DNA from: Burkholderiaceae bacterium
GTDB taxonomy: Bacteria > Pseudomonadota > Gammaproteobacteria > Burkholderiales > Burkholderiaceae_E
DNA length: 64,000 bases
Assembly: GCA_021166725.1 (NCBI GenBank)
Contig: JAJPES010000056.1
Coordinates: 62,001-126,000 of the forward strand
Reading direction: 5' to 3'
Shown: positions 18,327 through 27,456 of the stretch, piece by piece
Layout: every line of letters begins with the position of its first letter
Position numbering within the stretch: position 1 is the stretch's first letter
Program-made: the position numbers and the translations under genes
Notes under the pieces: generated by a model
Told to the model about the DNA's origin: nothing
The model's input: only the letters and a program-made list of their open reading frames with translations
Database searches by the model: none

Positions 18327-21300
18327 ATGACGGATGTGCGATCCAGCGGGTGGTCGGGTGCGAGGGCGCGCCTTCGGCTGGTTGCCATAGCGGCCGCTAT
18401 TTGTACGGTCGCTGCATGCGGGGGTTCGGGTGGCGACGGCGGCTCGCCTGCGTCGCTGGAGAAGTCGACCAACCAGATCCTTCACAACGATGCTCCATCC
18501 GTCGAGCGCAAGGGAACCTTCCACGTCTTCGCGGGCTACCTGTCCGAGAGTCCGACCAGCCTTCGCGCCATGCCAGGCGACGCGGCGAGCGCCCGTTTCG
18601 ACCTTGGAGCGCCGGAGGCGGGGTTCTATGAACTCTTTGCCTGGTGGCCCCAGACCGGCGGTGAAGGGAGCGCCGCGCGGGTGCGGATCGAGCATGCCGA
18701 GGGCGTGCACGCATTTCCGGTTGATCAGAGCTCGTTGGGCGGGCAATGGAACTCTCTCGGGGTGTACCGGCTGGGCCAGGGCCCGAACACGATCACCTTC
18801 GAACAGGTGGACGGAAAGCCGATGCTGCTCGACTCGGTCCGTGCGTTCTATCTCGGGCAGCAACGCCCTGAACTGACGCTGGATCCAGACCAACTCGCAA
18901 TCGCCCAGGTCGATCAGGAGTACGTGGGACAGCTCCTTCCGAGAAACGGCGTTCCTCCGTACATCTTCCGTCTTGCGGATCCCGCATCGTTGCCCCCCGG
19001 GCTCGCTCTGGATCCCGCGACGGGCGCCGTGACCGGCCGTCCGGCCTTTGTTGGAAGCTACGACTTCCCGGTGGAAGTCAGTGATGCCTTCGGCCGGCGC
19101 ACCGCTGCCGATGTCACGATCAAGATCATCGAGGCGTCGGAGCCACCGTCGACGTCCGCGCCCTTCGTGCCCAAGGCCTCGAGCGATCGGTCATCGGCGA
19201 TCGTCGGGAAGAGTGAAACCACGTCGCTCGCCGCCATCGTGGCGGCGATGCCGGAGGGCAGCTGGAAGCAGGTCAATCGGAACGATTATTCGAGCGTCTG
19301 GGTGCCTGGGGAGCTTCGTCCGATGATGGAGAAGACGCTCCCGTCGCCCTCCAGGGTCATCGGCGCGTGGAGTTCATTTGCCTGGGACAGCAACCGCGGA
19401 AACCTGCTGCTCTATGGCGGAGGCCACGCGAACTATCGCGGAAACGAGGTGTATCTGTGGCGTGGTTCAACACAGCTCTGGGAGCGGGCGTCGTTGCCGA
19501 GCGAATCCCGGCAGGACAGTCTCGGCAACTGGAATGCGATCGACGGTGCAGATAACGCACCGGCATCGGCCCACACCTACGACAACACGATCTTCCTGCC
19601 GATTCTCGACCGGATGCTCGTTCTCGGCGGAGCCGCCGACTCCAACGGCGGGCATTATTTACGTGCGAACGATGCAGGGACTGCGAAGCGCATTACCGGT
19701 CCCTACCTCTTCGACCCCAATCTCGCACATCCTGATCGCGTCGGCGGCACCACCGGATCCCATGTCCAGCGCACCGGTCCCCACGCGGAAATCGTGGGCG
19801 GGAACATGTGGGTCAACCGTGAGAACTGGCTCAATGCTTCCCAGCCCAGGACGAAGGTCTTCACGGACGGCTGCACTGCGTATGCGGAGGAGGGCGGAAA
19901 GGACGTCGTCTACATGTACGTGAAGACGTCGGTCCTCTATCGCTACCGGATACAGGAACTAACGAATCGGTCGCTGGACACCTGGGAAGTCGTCGGCCGC
20001 TACTGGGGCGGCCCGGGATCGCAGACCGCGTGCGGCTACGATCCGGTCGGCAAGTCCTTCGTTCGTGTGGCAACGAATACGACACCGTTCGTGTTTTGGG
20101 ACCTGAACAGGGCCGGCGCGAAGAACGACGACATACGACTGGTTCCCGACGACCCGAGCGGCGAATTCGCTGCGTTGTTGGCTTCCAGCGGATTCGAGAT
20201 GCGCGATTGTGGACTCGATTTCGACCTGAAGCGCGGGAAGTACGCGCTGTGGTGTGGCGGCGGAACGGTCTGGATGCTGGAACCGCCCGCGTCGCTGTCC
20301 GCTGCCGGCTGGACAATCCGGAAGACGATGACGCCACAAGGTCCCGTGCCCAATGGCGCGGTCGGCACCGGGATTCTGGGCAAGTGGAAGTACGCGCGCG
20401 ACCTCGATGCCTTCATCGCGTTGCAGGATTCGGTTGCGGGCAACGTCTGGATCTACAAGCCGGTCGGCTGGCAAGGTTCTGGTGGTGGCGATGAGGGCGG
20501 TGGCGACGATGGTGGAGTGCCGGCGAATGTCTCGCCAGGGGTCGCGCTCGTTGCTCCCCATTCCGGAGCCGAGTACCTGGCCGGCGCTCCGATTTCGTTG
20601 AGCGCCTCGGCATCCGATTCGGATGGATACGTTGCAGAGGTCGAGTTCTTCGCGAACGGAGCGAGCCTCGGAAGATCGAACGTGTCGCCTTACTCGATCG
20701 TCTGGGCCACCGCGCCGGTAGGTACGTACGTCCTTGCGGCGGTTGCGACCGACGATCTCGGAGCCCGAACCACTTCGGCAACTGTCACGATAACGGTACG
20801 GGCAACCGCAGGCGACGGCGGCGGTGCGAGTGGCGAGGTCGTGCTGCAAAAAGGGGTGGACGGCTACACGCTCGCGTCCGAAACGTACTTGTCTTCCTGG
20901 CATCCGTCGCTGGCGTTTGGTGCGAGCAATCGACTGCAGGACCAAAAGAGTCAGTACACCAGCCTCATCCGCTTCGCGATCTTCCAGTCGGAAGGCGGTC
21001 CGGTACCGGACGGAGCGACCATCGAGTCGGCCACGTTGTCGCTGTACAAGTACACCGCGTACGACATGACGTATGCCCTTCATCGCGTGCTGAAGCCCTG
21101 GCAGGAGACGACGGCGAACTGGACGCAGACAGGTGCATCCGGTGCATGGGCCGTGGCCGGTGCGAATGGATCGGGTTCGGATTACGACGCCGCGCCAGAT
21201 GCGACTGGTTCAGTCGGTTTCTCGAGCGGTGAATGGCTCGAGTTCGACCTGACCGACGGTATACAGCGTCTCAGCAACGGAGCGGGCAATTTCGGCTGGA

Positions 21301-21407
21301 GGCTCATGCCGGTCAGCGGCTATGTTTCGGCCCTCAAGCGCTTCTATACAAGCGAGTACGACACCGATCCGCGCTTCCGGCCAAAGTTGAGCATCCGCTA
21401 CCGGTAG
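18327..21407 (+). CDS. Large multidomain surface lipoprotein (Ig, beta-propeller, DNRLRE-like)
   Basis: 1026 residues from ATG 18327, with GGGAGG six bases upstream. Lipobox TVAAC places the lipid on Cys31. Domains in order: a beta-sandwich at about 50-155 resembling golvesin C-terminal domains (YELFAWWPQTG); a He_PIG-type Ig domain at about 165-255 (YIFRLADPASLPPGLALDP); a propeller-like region at about 300-710 with GGGHANYRGNEVYLW; a Gly/Asp linker at about 715-735; a bacterial Ig-like domain at about 740-820 (SDSDGYVAEVEFFANG); and a DNRLRE-like domain to the end (SLIRFAIF...ESATLSLYKY). The likely place is the cell surface or matrix, binding glycan. Its propeller motif recurs in the next gene. 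Confidence 0.75.
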   Translation: MTDVRSSGWSGARARLRLVAIAAAICTVAACGGSGGDGGSPASLEKSTNQILHNDAPSVERKGTFHVFAGYLSESPTSLRAMPGDAASARFDLGAPEAGFYELFAWWPQTGGEGSAARVRIEHAEGVHAFPVDQSSLGGQWNSLGVYRLGQGPNTITFEQVDGKPMLLDSVRAFYLGQQRPELTLDPDQLAIAQVDQEYVGQLLPRNGVPPYIFRLADPASLPPGLALDPATGAVTGRPAFVGSYDFPVEVSDAFGRRTAADVTIKIIEASEPPSTSAPFVPKASSDRSSAIVGKSETTSLAAIVAAMPEGSWKQVNRNDYSSVWVPGELRPMMEKTLPSPSRVIGAWSSFAWDSNRGNLLLYGGGHANYRGNEVYLWRGSTQLWERASLPSESRQDSLGNWNAIDGADNAPASAHTYDNTIFLPILDRMLVLGGAADSNGGHYLRANDAGTAKRITGPYLFDPNLAHPDRVGGTTGSHVQRTGPHAEIVGGNMWVNRENWLNASQPRTKVFTDGCTAYAEEGGKDVVYMYVKTSVLYRYRIQELTNRSLDTWEVVGRYWGGPGSQTACGYDPVGKSFVRVATNTTPFVFWDLNRAGAKNDDIRLVPDDPSGEFAALLASSGFEMRDCGLDFDLKRGKYALWCGGGTVWMLEPPASLSAAGWTIRKTMTPQGPVPNGAVGTGILGKWKYARDLDAFIALQDSVAGNVWIYKPVGWQGSGGGDEGGGDDGGVPANVSPGVALVAPHSGAEYLAGAPISLSASASDSDGYVAEVEFFANGASLGRSNVSPYSIVWATAPVGTYVLAAVATDDLGARTTSATVTITVRATAGDGGGASGEVVLQKGVDGYTLASETYLSSWHPSLAFGASNRLQDQKSQYTSLIRFAIFQSEGGPVPDGATIESATLSLYKYTAYDMTYALHRVLKPWQETTANWTQTGASGAWAVAGANGSGSDYDAAPDATGSVGFSSGEWLEFDLTDGIQRLSNGAGNFGWRLMPVSGYVSALKRFYTSEYDTDPRFRPKLSIRYR

Positions 21408-21425
21408 TCCGGGAGTTTCTGTCAA

Positions 21426-22685
21426 ATGCGTACCGATCGTCTTTCCTCCAGGAAGTCGCTCGAAAGCCCGATTGCAAGAACTGCTGGATCGTGCTTCGTG
21501 GCGGTGCTCGCGGTCGGACATCTCTCTGCGGCCACTCCGGCGCAGCCGCCCAACGGAATCGTCGAACCGTACAACGGCAGCGCGTTGGTGGTGGTGCCGA
21601 AAGGGGCGGAAACACGCGTCGAATGGCCGGCTTGGCGTCGGTCCATCAAACCGTTCCACTGGCATAACATTCCGGGGACTTCGCTCGCCGAGGCTCTTCC
21701 AGAAAATCCCGTCCCCGGGAATCCGGGAACACGGATCGGAGCGTGGAACGGAATGGCCGCGGACCGTATTACTAATCGGCTCTACACGGCAGCGAATGGC
21801 GGGCACGCGGATTATTCGGGCAACGAGGTCTGCGAGATCGACCTGTCCAAGGACGAACCCAGGTGGAGGCTCCTGCGCCAGCCGACTGCCGCCGAATATA
21901 TCGTCAAGTCGCTGAGCGGCGACATCCACGACTATTACCTGGACGGTCGACCGGCGTCGACGCACACATATTACGCACTGCAGTTTCTCGCCAGCCGCAA
22001 CGCGGTGTTCAAGTTCGCTGCCGGCTCGTTGTGGGGCAGCGGTGGCCAGGCCAACTGGAAAACCGACGCGTTTTCATTGAAGAATGACGATTGGCATCCT
22101 GCGGGCACCTGGCCCGACGTCGTTCCGGGGTCGCACAAGAGCGTGACGGCGCGGGCAATCTGTCTCGATCCTTCCACTGACCAGGTTTATGTCGCGGCCC
22201 CGAGGGAGCTCCGGCGGTTCGATCCTCGCAGCGGTGAGTACGAGTTGCTGTCGAAGTGGCCGAACAACTCCTATTCGGTCTTTGCGAGGGGATGTGCGGT
22301 CGATATCGATCGAAAGACCGTCGTGTTCTTCGGTGACGCCTACCGTAAACCCGACGGCGGCTTGCTCTACGATATTGGCGCAGACGAACTCCGAGAGATT
22401 CGCTTCAGCGGTCAGGATGCCGCCGAAATCGTGAAGCCGGACTACAACTTCGCCTGGTACGATGTTCCCAGTCGTCGTTTTCTGTTGAAGACGAGAGATG
22501 GCGGCAAGGTGCACGCGATCGACCCCGAGACTTTCGAGGTGAGCATCGTGGAAACGACGGGTGGCGCCAACATACCGGACGCGATCAATGGAGTGCAGAC
22601 GCGCTGGCAATGGCTGCCTGCCCTGGGTGGGTACGCCTTCTACCCCACGTATCGCTCCGGAATCTGGTTTCTTGCTACAGAGTAA
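21426..22685 (+). CDS. Secreted beta-propeller (kelch/galactose-oxidase-like) protein
   Basis: 419 residues with a probable signal peptide ending near residue 37 (LAVGHLSAATPA). Repeated strands fit a beta-propeller: NRLYTAANGGHADYSGNEVCEID, KTVVFFGDAYRKPDG, RRFLLKTRDGGKVHAID. GGHADYSGNEV closely matches GGHANYRGNEV in the propeller of the lipoprotein encoded just upstream, so the two are probably paralogous domains. No enzymatic residues can be named. It starts 18 bases after the lipoprotein stop and its last 11 bases overlap the convergent glycosyltransferase gene. Confidence 0.65.
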   Translation: MRTDRLSSRKSLESPIARTAGSCFVAVLAVGHLSAATPAQPPNGIVEPYNGSALVVVPKGAETRVEWPAWRRSIKPFHWHNIPGTSLAEALPENPVPGNPGTRIGAWNGMAADRITNRLYTAANGGHADYSGNEVCEIDLSKDEPRWRLLRQPTAAEYIVKSLSGDIHDYYLDGRPASTHTYYALQFLASRNAVFKFAAGSLWGSGGQANWKTDAFSLKNDDWHPAGTWPDVVPGSHKSVTARAICLDPSTDQVYVAAPRELRRFDPRSGEYELLSKWPNNSYSVFARGCAVDIDRKTVVFFGDAYRKPDGGLLYDIGADELREIRFSGQDAAEIVKPDYNFAWYDVPSRRFLLKTRDGGKVHAIDPETFEVSIVETTGGANIPDAINGVQTRWQWLPALGGYAFYPTYRSGIWFLATE

Positions 22686-23964
22686 CGGCCTCGCGTCGGT
22701 CGTCGGACCGTGACGGGCGTTTTCGCTGCGTTGAGTGTTCGAGTGTGCTCTCGAGGATCTCGGCGAAGCGTCCCGTGAGGGTGCGACGCGAGTATCGGGC
22801 GACTGCGCTCGAAGATGCGATCGGCAGGCTGCCCTTGCGCAGTGCGTCGAGGAACAGCGGCAGATTCGTCATGATCTGCTCCACCGATTCGAGCTTTGTC
22901 ACGAGCGGATAGCCCAGCGCGGAGAGCGTCATCCCGGTGTCACCGGTCGGGTCGCTCAAAGGCAGTATCGGCCTCTGCGCCCGCAGATATTCGTACAGTT
23001 TTGCAGGTATCTGTTCGTTGCAGTTCGTGCCCTGCATCAGCAGGAGCGCATCGGCCTGGACCATTTCGCGCAACGCTTCCTCGTAAGGGATACGCGGGCA
23101 GATCTCGACGAAGGAACTCACTCCATGCTGCTCCGCGAGCGTTCGCAGGAGCCCCGGATGTATCGGCGCACGAAAGCGCAGCAGGAAGTCGCCCGTCCGG
23201 ATCGAGCCGCTTCGCGCGAGTCGCCCGAGCGCGGTGAACAGCGCCTCCGGGTCTCGCTCCTGTGGATAGACGATGCCGCTGTGCAGCAGCAGCGGCGTCG
23301 GGTTCCGGGGGCGGACGTCGTCGATCACGCGCTCGAAGGCGCCTTCGTCGTAACCATTCTCGAGCAGGAGGAAGTGCTCCGACGGCTTCTCGCGAAAGCG
23401 CTCGCGGTAGAGCCTCTGGGCCGACGGTGTCACGAAGACGAGCCGCGCCGCACGCCTGGCGACCAGCGCCTCGATCCGTTCGAAAGAGCGCTTCTGACGC
23501 GGCTCGGGCGGATAGCCGTCCTGCGCCATGGGGTCGCGGAAGTCGGCGACCCACGGCAAACCGGTGCTGCCTGCGATTTTCGCCGCGATCAGGTGTGCCG
23601 TCGCGACCGGATATGTGCTCCACAGCGCGTCGACCTGGCGTTCGCGTGCCAGGCGCTTTCCGATCGGTACGGCTGCAAGTTGCCAACTGGCCCATCGATC
23701 GGGCAGCGCGAGAAAGCGCGGATAGTGTCCACGAACGGCCAGGTGACGTGCCACGTCGACGCATGGAGCACGCACCACTTCGCATTCGAGCGAAGCTTCG
23801 ACGTCGCGCGGCGCCGTGCGCCTGATCATCGGTGCGCCGATCGTCAGGATAATCGGCTTCCAGCCGAACTCGGGCAGGTACTGCGCGAAACGAAGCGTCC
23901 GCTGCAATCCACTGCTGCCCTCGAGCGGAGGAAAGTGAAACGCGATCAGCAGGACGGTGCGCAC
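22675..23964 (-). CDS. GT4-like glycosyltransferase
   Basis: 429 residues from GTG 23964 (RTVLLIAFHFPPLEGSSGLQ), chosen because the family fold begins there; an upstream extension would overlap the GNAT gene and looks non-coding. The protein has a GT-B layout. The N-terminal half contains DALWSTYPVATAHLIAAKIA and WVADFRDPM; the C-terminal half contains LLHSGIVYPQERDP, ADALLLMQGTN and IPAKLYEYLRAQRPIL, the donor-binding helix of GT4 enzymes. Donor and acceptor are unknown. It is the last gene of a minus-strand set with ACP, TPR protein and GNAT, 13 bases after the GNAT stop. Confidence 0.82.
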   Translation of the reverse strand: MRTVLLIAFHFPPLEGSSGLQRTLRFAQYLPEFGWKPIILTIGAPMIRRTAPRDVEASLECEVVRAPCVDVARHLAVRGHYPRFLALPDRWASWQLAAVPIGKRLARERQVDALWSTYPVATAHLIAAKIAGSTGLPWVADFRDPMAQDGYPPEPRQKRSFERIEALVARRAARLVFVTPSAQRLYRERFREKPSEHFLLLENGYDEGAFERVIDDVRPRNPTPLLLHSGIVYPQERDPEALFTALGRLARSGSIRTGDFLLRFRAPIHPGLLRTLAEQHGVSSFVEICPRIPYEEALREMVQADALLLMQGTNCNEQIPAKLYEYLRAQRPILPLSDPTGDTGMTLSALGYPLVTKLESVEQIMTNLPLFLDALRKGSLPIASSSAVARYSRRTLTGRFAEILESTLEHSTQRKRPSRSDDRREAVTL

Positions 23965-23977
23965 GGGTGGCGAAAGC

Positions 23978-24757
23978 TCATCCGCAGTTGGAACTCGCGG
24001 CCGCGCCGGCGTCGCGGGAGCGGCCGACTCGCGCTTTCGGACCGGGACCCGCGATCGGCGCCCGCACCGGGATGTAGATCCGCCTGCGCGGGCCGGCGAA
24101 ACGCAGGAACGGACGGCTCGATGCAAGTACCGTCTTGAACCCGAAAACGTCGAGCAGGATCAGCGAGCCTGTCTGGATGGCTCCCATTCGTTCGTGCGAT
24201 CGGCGAGAGGCGCGATTCGCGCAATGGATCCAACTGGCCGTGTGTGCGATGCCGCGGTCGCGAAGCACGCGGAATGTCTCGTCCCAAAGGCGTGCAAACG
24301 TCCGCCCGAGTCGGTACTGCGGCGCGATTTCGAGATCGTAGTCCCAGCATGTGCGGCCCGCGGGCAGTCCTTCGAAGTCGCAGGCGAACATCCGTTCCTG
24401 CAAGCGGCCGAAATGCAGCCACAGGGAGCCGGCGAGACCCTTGTCGGTACGCCCGGCGACGCAGATGCTACCCTGCTCGAAGCGGGAATCGATGGCAGCC
24501 TTCGGCCTCTTGAACTCGCTTGCGGAAAGCGCGGCTGCCGAGACGATGCCAACGCGTAGATTCGTCTGCCGCTGGGGCGGCAGCAAGGGCCGGGAAGGAA
24601 CGGGCTGCAGGTACAAGCACAGCACCCAGAGGCGCACGCGGCCCCGCGACGCCTTCGAGAGGAGCCGATCGAGTTTGTAGCCGCACCAACCGGCGACTCC
24701 CATTTCCCGCAGGTTTCGGCGCCATTCCGAGAGCGCAGTTGGGCCGGTGGTTCTCAC
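23978..24757 (-). CDS. GNAT-family N-acyltransferase
   Basis: 259 residues from GTG 24757, overlapping the TPR gene's stop (GTGA). The central part follows the GNAT pattern: SRFEQGSICVAGRTDKGLAGSLWLHFG as the early strands, then DLEIAPQYRLGRTFARLWDETFRVLRDRGI as the acyl-CoA-binding segment, and CANRASRRSHERMGAIQTGS as the late helix and strand. It would acylate an amino group, perhaps on an amino sugar or an ACP-bound intermediate (inference from the ACP two genes upstream). The C-terminal 40 residues are basic and low in complexity. Confidence 0.65.
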   Translation of the reverse strand: MRTTGPTALSEWRRNLREMGVAGWCGYKLDRLLSKASRGRVRLWVLCLYLQPVPSRPLLPPQRQTNLRVGIVSAAALSASEFKRPKAAIDSRFEQGSICVAGRTDKGLAGSLWLHFGRLQERMFACDFEGLPAGRTCWDYDLEIAPQYRLGRTFARLWDETFRVLRDRGIAHTASWIHCANRASRRSHERMGAIQTGSLILLDVFGFKTVLASSRPFLRFAGPRRRIYIPVRAPIAGPGPKARVGRSRDAGAAASSNCG

Positions 24758-25413
24758 TTCCAGACGCCAGCACGGACGAGTTGCTCGCGCAGCGCCGGAA
24801 ACTGCACGCCGCCGGCATAGGCGCGCTTCGCGAACTCGAGCGCCTTTTCGTTCTCGCCGAGACTGACCCAGCCGAGGGCGAGGTTGTATTCGATCTGCGG
24901 ATTCAGCTCGAGCGTTGCGGCCGCATCGAGCTGCTTGCGCGCGTCGTCCTTGCGGCCGATCCGGATGAGGTAATCGGCATACAGCGCGTGTACCTGCGCG
25001 TCGTCCGGCGCGAAGCGTAGCGCTCGATCGAAGTAACATTCGACGGGGTATCTCGCGCCGGGAACCCTGGACACGCCGCCGAGAAGCTGGCTGTACCGCG
25101 TCAGCGCGTAGAGCGCGCGCGGATGATTCGGAAAGGCGCGCAGCGTATAGCCGATGTCGCCACCGAGCTTGGCGGTGCTCTCTCCGCCCGACAACGCCTC
25201 CACTTTGGGCGTGAAATGGAATTGCTCGACGAGAGGCGCCTTTTCCGGATGCTTTCGATAGTCGTACGGCCCGTATTGTCCGGCGCGGCCATTCAAATCG
25301 CCGCAGGTCCCCACCCCGAGAAGCGGCTTCTCCGACAGCGCGTACGCCTGCGGTTGAACTGCAGCTGCGAGGAGCGCAAAAGCGGCAAGGTGGGCGGCGC
25401 GTCGTGCAAACAT
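24754..25413 (-). CDS. Exported TPR-repeat protein of the XrtA locus
   Basis: 219 residues starting MFARRAAHLAAFALLAAAVQ, a signal peptide ending near ALS. The conserved entry segment NGRAGQYGPYDYRKHPEKAPLVEQFHFTP is followed by two or three TPR units (ALRFAPDDAQVHALYADYLIRIGRKDDARKQLD and ALGWVSLGENEKALEFAKRAY). TPRs mediate protein contacts, so a periplasmic scaffold role is likely. It starts 10 bases after the ACP gene, and its stop overlaps the GNAT start. Confidence 0.75.
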   Translation of the reverse strand: MFARRAAHLAAFALLAAAVQPQAYALSEKPLLGVGTCGDLNGRAGQYGPYDYRKHPEKAPLVEQFHFTPKVEALSGGESTAKLGGDIGYTLRAFPNHPRALYALTRYSQLLGGVSRVPGARYPVECYFDRALRFAPDDAQVHALYADYLIRIGRKDDARKQLDAAATLELNPQIEYNLALGWVSLGENEKALEFAKRAYAGGVQFPALREQLVRAGVWK

Positions 25414-25423
25414 CCTCGTTACC

Positions 25424-25681
25424 TCAGCCCGCCGCTTCGATCTGCTCCCGCACGAACGATTCCAGCGCTGCAAATGTGGCGAATGCATCGGCGGATACCT
25501 CATCGTCGGGGATCGAGATGCCGGTTTCGTCTTCGATGGCCGCCAGGATGCCCACCACCGCCATCGAGTCGAGCTCGGGAATTTGCCCGAGCAATGCCGA
25601 GTCGGCTCGGAATGATTCCGGGGGATAGGCAGGCCCCAGCTGTGCGCTGAGGATGCGGGAGATCGTCTGGGAGAGATCCAT
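25424..25681 (-). CDS. Acyl carrier protein of the XrtA locus
   Basis: 85 residues with the phosphopantetheine motif ELDSMAVVG (Ser39) and the acidic helix EDETGISIPDDE typical of carrier proteins. It would be loaded by the acyl/aminoacyl ligase encoded divergently at 25814. It is the first gene of a minus-strand set continuing into the TPR, GNAT and glycosyltransferase genes. This ACP, an AMP-ligase and a PLP decarboxylase recur together in XrtA loci (TIGR03098/TIGR03099); the metabolite they make is not established. Confidence 0.88.
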   Translation of the reverse strand: MDLSQTISRILSAQLGPAYPPESFRADSALLGQIPELDSMAVVGILAAIEDETGISIPDDEVSADAFATFAALESFVREQIEAAG

Positions 25682-25714
25682 GGCAGCGTGGGTTGGAACC
25701 GGTTGGCAGCAGGC

Positions 25715-25723
25715 AGTGTAGCA
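25715..25723 (-). promoter_or_regulatory. Candidate extended -10 promoter for the ACP operon
   Basis: Read on the minus strand, TGCTACACT is an extended -10 element (TGN plus a hexamer matching TATAAT at four of six). It lies about 34 bases upstream of the ACP start in the divergent gap 25682-25813. No good -35 is visible. This is a pattern match only. Confidence 0.25.
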
Positions 25724-25813
25724 AGCCGCTCGCGGCCGCACTGTGCCAAACCTTACGCGGGTGCGAGTTCGATGACGATAGACTCGCGATCTCGAATCGA
25801 GCCGGGAGAATGA

Positions 25814-27415
25814 ATGTCGAACCTCGTGGGAGACCTCGCGTTCGGGGTGCGCGCCGCGCCCGAATCCGCCACTGCGCTGGTCGCCGGCACACGCCGTATC
25901 GACTATGACGGTCTGCGTGCGCAGATCGAGGACTTCGCGCTGGCACTCGCGTCGCTCGGGGTATCGGCCGACGCTCGCGTGGGGATCTGGCTCGAAAAGC
26001 ACGTCGAGACCGTGGTCGCGATCTTCGGCACGGCGCGGGCCGGCCGGGTTTTCGTCCCGGTCAACCCGCTCCTGAAGGCTGCGCAAGCGGCCTACATCGC
26101 GCGCGACTGCAACGTCGAGGTACTCATCACCAGCGCTGCCCGGTGGGCGTCGCTGCGATCGCTCACGTCCGAATGCCCCGATCTTCGGCACGTGATCCTG
26201 GTCGAAAGCGCTCGGGTCGAGCGCGACGAAGGCGCTGTAGTGCAGCTTTCCTGGGGCGAGATGCTCGCGGGTCGCAGCAATGGGGCAACGCTTCGAAAGC
26301 CGATCGACGTCGACATGGCCGCGATCCTCTATACGTCGGGCAGCACCGGCAGGCCGAAGGGCGTCGTCGTCTCGCATCGCAACATCGTCGAGGGCGCACG
26401 CAGCGTCTCGGCGTATCTGGAGAACGATCCGTCGGACCGCATCCTGGCTGTGTTGCCGCTGTCGTTCGACTACGGTTTGTCGCAGTTGACGACGTCGTTT
26501 CTCGTCGGCGCCACAGTGGTGCTGCACAACTACCTGCTGCCGCAGGACGTCGTGCGGATTCTCGAGCGCGAGCAGATCACCGGGTTGGCCGCGGTTCCGC
26601 CGCTGTGGATCCAGTTGGCGACGCTGGAATGGCCGAAGGGCGCCTCTGCGCACCTGCGCTATTTCACCAACTCGGGCGGGGCGATGCCCACCGCCACCCT
26701 GGCCGAATTGCGCAAGCGCGCCCCGAAGGCAAAGCCCTTCCTCATGTACGGCCTCACCGAGGCGTTCCGCTCCACCTACCTGCCGCCGACGGAGGTGGAC
26801 AGGCGGCCGACATCGATGGGGAAGGCGATCCCCAACGCGGAGATCCTCGTCGTGCGCGAGGACGGGAGCGAGTGCGCGCCCGGTGAGCCGGGCGAACTCG
26901 TCCATCGGGGGGCGCTCGTTTCGCTCGGATACTGGAACGATCCGGAGAAGACGGCGGAGCGCTTCCGACCGCTTCCGGGCCAGCGCAGGGAACTCGTCCT
27001 TACGGAACTTGCGGTGTGGTCCGGCGACACCGTCCGAAAAGACGAGGAAGGGTTTCTCTACTTCGTCGGCAGGCGCGACGAGATGATAAAGACCTCCGGC
27101 TACCGGGTGAGTCCCACCGAAATCGAAGAGGTCGTCTACCGCTCGGGTCTTGCCGCCGAGGTCGCCGCCTTCGGCGTCGAACATCCGACCCTGGGGCAGG
27201 CGATCGTGTTGGTGGCAAAACCGGCGCACGGCAGGCAGGCCGACTCGAAGGCGCTGCTCGACGCCTGCAAGGGTGATCTGCCCACCTTCATGCTTCCGCA
27301 GCTCATCGATTGGGTCGATGCCCCACTACCGCGCAACGCCAATGGCAAGATCGATCGAAAGGCGCTTGCGGCGGAGCGCGCCAACCTGTTCACATCGATT
27401 GGCGAACAAGCCTGA
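25814..27415 (+). CDS. Acyl-CoA ligase (AMP-forming), exosortase A system-associated
   Basis: 533 residues of the ANL adenylate-forming family. The ATP loop YTSGSTGRPKG is at 173-183, and MYGLTEAFRSTYLPP, the hinge region FYFVGRRDEMIKTSGYRVSP-like segment and the C-terminal catalytic lysine in NGKIDRK are present. The pattern agrees with TIGR03098, the XrtA-associated ligase. It activates a carboxylic or amino acid as an adenylate and probably passes it to the ACP encoded divergently. The start has a clear ribosome site (GGGAG). It is followed 41 bases later by the PLP decarboxylase. Confidence 0.9.
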   Translation: MSNLVGDLAFGVRAAPESATALVAGTRRIDYDGLRAQIEDFALALASLGVSADARVGIWLEKHVETVVAIFGTARAGRVFVPVNPLLKAAQAAYIARDCNVEVLITSAARWASLRSLTSECPDLRHVILVESARVERDEGAVVQLSWGEMLAGRSNGATLRKPIDVDMAAILYTSGSTGRPKGVVVSHRNIVEGARSVSAYLENDPSDRILAVLPLSFDYGLSQLTTSFLVGATVVLHNYLLPQDVVRILEREQITGLAAVPPLWIQLATLEWPKGASAHLRYFTNSGGAMPTATLAELRKRAPKAKPFLMYGLTEAFRSTYLPPTEVDRRPTSMGKAIPNAEILVVREDGSECAPGEPGELVHRGALVSLGYWNDPEKTAERFRPLPGQRRELVLTELAVWSGDTVRKDEEGFLYFVGRRDEMIKTSGYRVSPTEIEEVVYRSGLAAEVAAFGVEHPTLGQAIVLVAKPAHGRQADSKALLDACKGDLPTFMLPQLIDWVDAPLPRNANGKIDRKALAAERANLFTSIGEQA

Positions 27416-27456
27416 GGTCGTCGCGCCGCGGCTCCCTGCCTCCAGAATCTTCCCAG

